The notes below the pieces were generated by a model, which saw only the letters and a program-made list of their open reading frames with translations, did no database searches and was not told where the DNA came from. This document shows, piece by piece, positions 11,459-12,530 of a stretch of 12,530 bases of DNA. Each line of letters starts with the position of its first letter. The first letter of the stretch is position 1. The stretch spans positions 1 to 12,530 of the forward strand of contig JAJGAH010000024.1 in assembly GCA_020844525.1 (NCBI GenBank). Direction: 5' to 3'. The stretch comes from Eubacterium sp. (GTDB lineage Bacteria; Bacillota; Clostridia; Lachnospirales; Lachnospiraceae). The position numbers and the translations under genes were made by a program.

Positions 11459-12530
11459 TTACACATCTGTTTTCATTTCTACGGTCTCAGAATCAGAACC
11501 TGCCTGCATCGGCTTTTCTGATTCTGAAGACTTTTTCTTTGCCTTACTTTTCCGGTTTTCCAGCGCCACCAGCAGATACTGTTTATACACATATTCAGAA
11601 ATTGCCGCAAATGGTATCGCCAGTAAAATGCCGGGAACGCTGAACATTCTTCCCCCCACAATGATACATACCAGAATCCAGACTGAGGAAACGCCAAGTG
11701 TATTGCCGAACAGCTTCGGCTTGATAACATAGCCGTCAATTGTCTGCAGGATTAAAGTGAAAATCAGAAACCAGAGTGCCTGCCAGGGATTGTTCAGAAC
11801 CAGAATAAATGCGCCAACCGCACCTCCGACGATCGGTCCGAATGTGGGTGCAAGATTTGTGACGCCAACAACAACGGAAATCAATACGCTGTATGGCAGT
11901 CCTGCAATAAGGAAGAATACAAAATTCGACATGCCGATAATCAGTGCGTCCAGCAACTCTCCCACAATATAGCGGGTCATAATGGAGTTGCAGCGGTTCC
12001 AGAAATTGCAGGACCTGTTGAATGCCTTTTCTGACAGTATGGCATGCATCAGCTTGCCGAATCCTGCCTGCAGCCTCTTCTTGTCCGCCAGGAAATAGAT
12101 CGACATGATGAAGGCAATAATCCATGTCACAATATTGCGTCCGATGGAGAAAGATGTATTGATGATTTCGTCCAGATTATCCGGCATCTTGTTGATAATC
12201 GTCGTCAGAAGATTCTGACCGGCATTAAAAATCTTCGAGAAATCAAATCGGGAATTTGCCGAGCCCTTCTGAAGCCCGTCAATAAAATTACGAATCTGGC
12301 TTGCGTATTTATCTGCATTGTGTACGAGGGTGATCATACTGTCAATCAGCTGCGGGATGAGCGCAACCAGCAGAAAGACAATGCCCAGCAGAATAATCAG
12401 AACCGTGCATACCACGGCAAGATTTCTTCTTGTTTTTTCCTTTCTGAGTCCATGGAAGGCCTTGTGCTCAAACAGTCTGGCCAGCGGATCCATGACATAT
12501 GCGATGATCAGCGCAATAATGACGGGATTG
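11459..12530 (-). CDS. AI-2E family (PF01594) membrane transporter, N-terminus cut by window end
   Basis: 357 visible residues; the frame runs off the window at 12530 (upstream residues NPVIIALIIAYVMDPLARL), so the methionine at 12493 is internal and the true start lies outside. The family signature is seen in GVTNLAPTFGPIVGG, in TIDGYVIKPKLFGNTLGV and in PGILLAIPFAAISEYVY. Several hydrophobic helices flank a soluble region after the second one (about residues 70-130). The C-terminus is a charged, Ser/Lys-rich tail. Members are polytopic membrane proteins; some are Na+/H+ antiporters, and autoinducer-2 export was claimed for the founder TqsA, so the family name should not be read as a substrate. 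It has no evident link to the iron genes. Confidence 0.93.
   Translation of the reverse strand, partial: NPVIIALIIAYVMDPLARLFEHKAFHGLRKEKTRRNLAVVCTVLIILLGIVFLLVALIPQLIDSMITLVHNADKYASQIRNFIDGLQKGSANSRFDFSKIFNAGQNLLTTIINKMPDNLDEIINTSFSIGRNIVTWIIAFIMSIYFLADKKRLQAGFGKLMHAILSEKAFNRSCNFWNRCNSIMTRYIVGELLDALIIGMSNFVFFLIAGLPYSVLISVVVGVTNLAPTFGPIVGGAVGAFILVLNNPWQALWFLIFTLILQTIDGYVIKPKLFGNTLGVSSVWILVCIIVGGRMFSVPGILLAIPFAAISEYVYKQYLLVALENRKSKAKKKSSESEKPMQAGSDSETVEMKTDV

Overview
The window looks like a chromosomal segment from a motile, low-to-middle GC anaerobe of the class Clostridia, most likely family Lachnospiraceae. The reasons are the short commensal-type flagellin with a SigD/FliA-type promoter, two feoA genes ahead of feoB, the two-cluster ferredoxin and CVQWC-type zinc-ribbon pair, strong AGGAGG ribosome binding sites, and paralogous AAA-ATPase-like/PD-(D/E)XK genes. 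The genus assignment is inference; no rRNA or tRNA is present. Almost everything up to 10260 is on the minus strand.

Region 1 (1-2064) is a flagellar island edge. A truncated DUF3880/CgeB-type glycosyltransferase lies downstream of a 274-residue flagellin, separated from it by a good terminator. The flagellin has a perfect GCCGATAA -10 element and a GGA-rich leader. Behind its promoter is a frameshifted remnant of an unrecognised gene (about 1759-2054).

Region 2 (2065-5550) holds two full-length tandem paralogs of the AAA-ATPase-like + PD-(D/E)XK (DUF1703) family. They sit between the gene remnant and the feo terminator. A good sigma-A-type promoter with a palindrome lies inside a doubtful small ORF just upstream of the first-transcribed copy.

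Region 3 (5556-8850) is an iron(II) uptake operon transcribed feoA-feoA-feoB, closed by a strong terminator. Its promoter region carries two tandem dyads (ATCT-N5-AGAT cores, centres 20 bp apart), which I read as the operator of a metalloregulator.

Region 4 (8896-11066) holds a two-cluster ferredoxin-type protein and a Cys-rich zinc-ribbon protein, both on the minus strand. They are divergent from a small DtxR/MntR-family regulator whose metal site carries the DtxR-type Cys. The intergenic DNA is rich in repeats: five copies of a 14-bp element before the ferredoxin gene, a long imperfect direct repeat, four GTTAATG heptamers (one pair as a perfect dyad), and a degenerate third copy of the feo dyad.

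Region 5 (11067-12530) has a small HMA metal-binding protein with its own promoter, convergent by 2 bp with an AI-2E family (PF01594) membrane protein cut by the window end.

Regions 3-5 read as an iron and redox homeostasis neighbourhood: a probable iron-sensing repressor, ferrous iron importer, Fe-S protein, zinc-ribbon partner and a possible metallochaperone. The most distinctive material is the shared operator-like and repeat DNA linking these units, rather than a new enzyme. I found no CRISPR array, insertion sequence or RNA gene.
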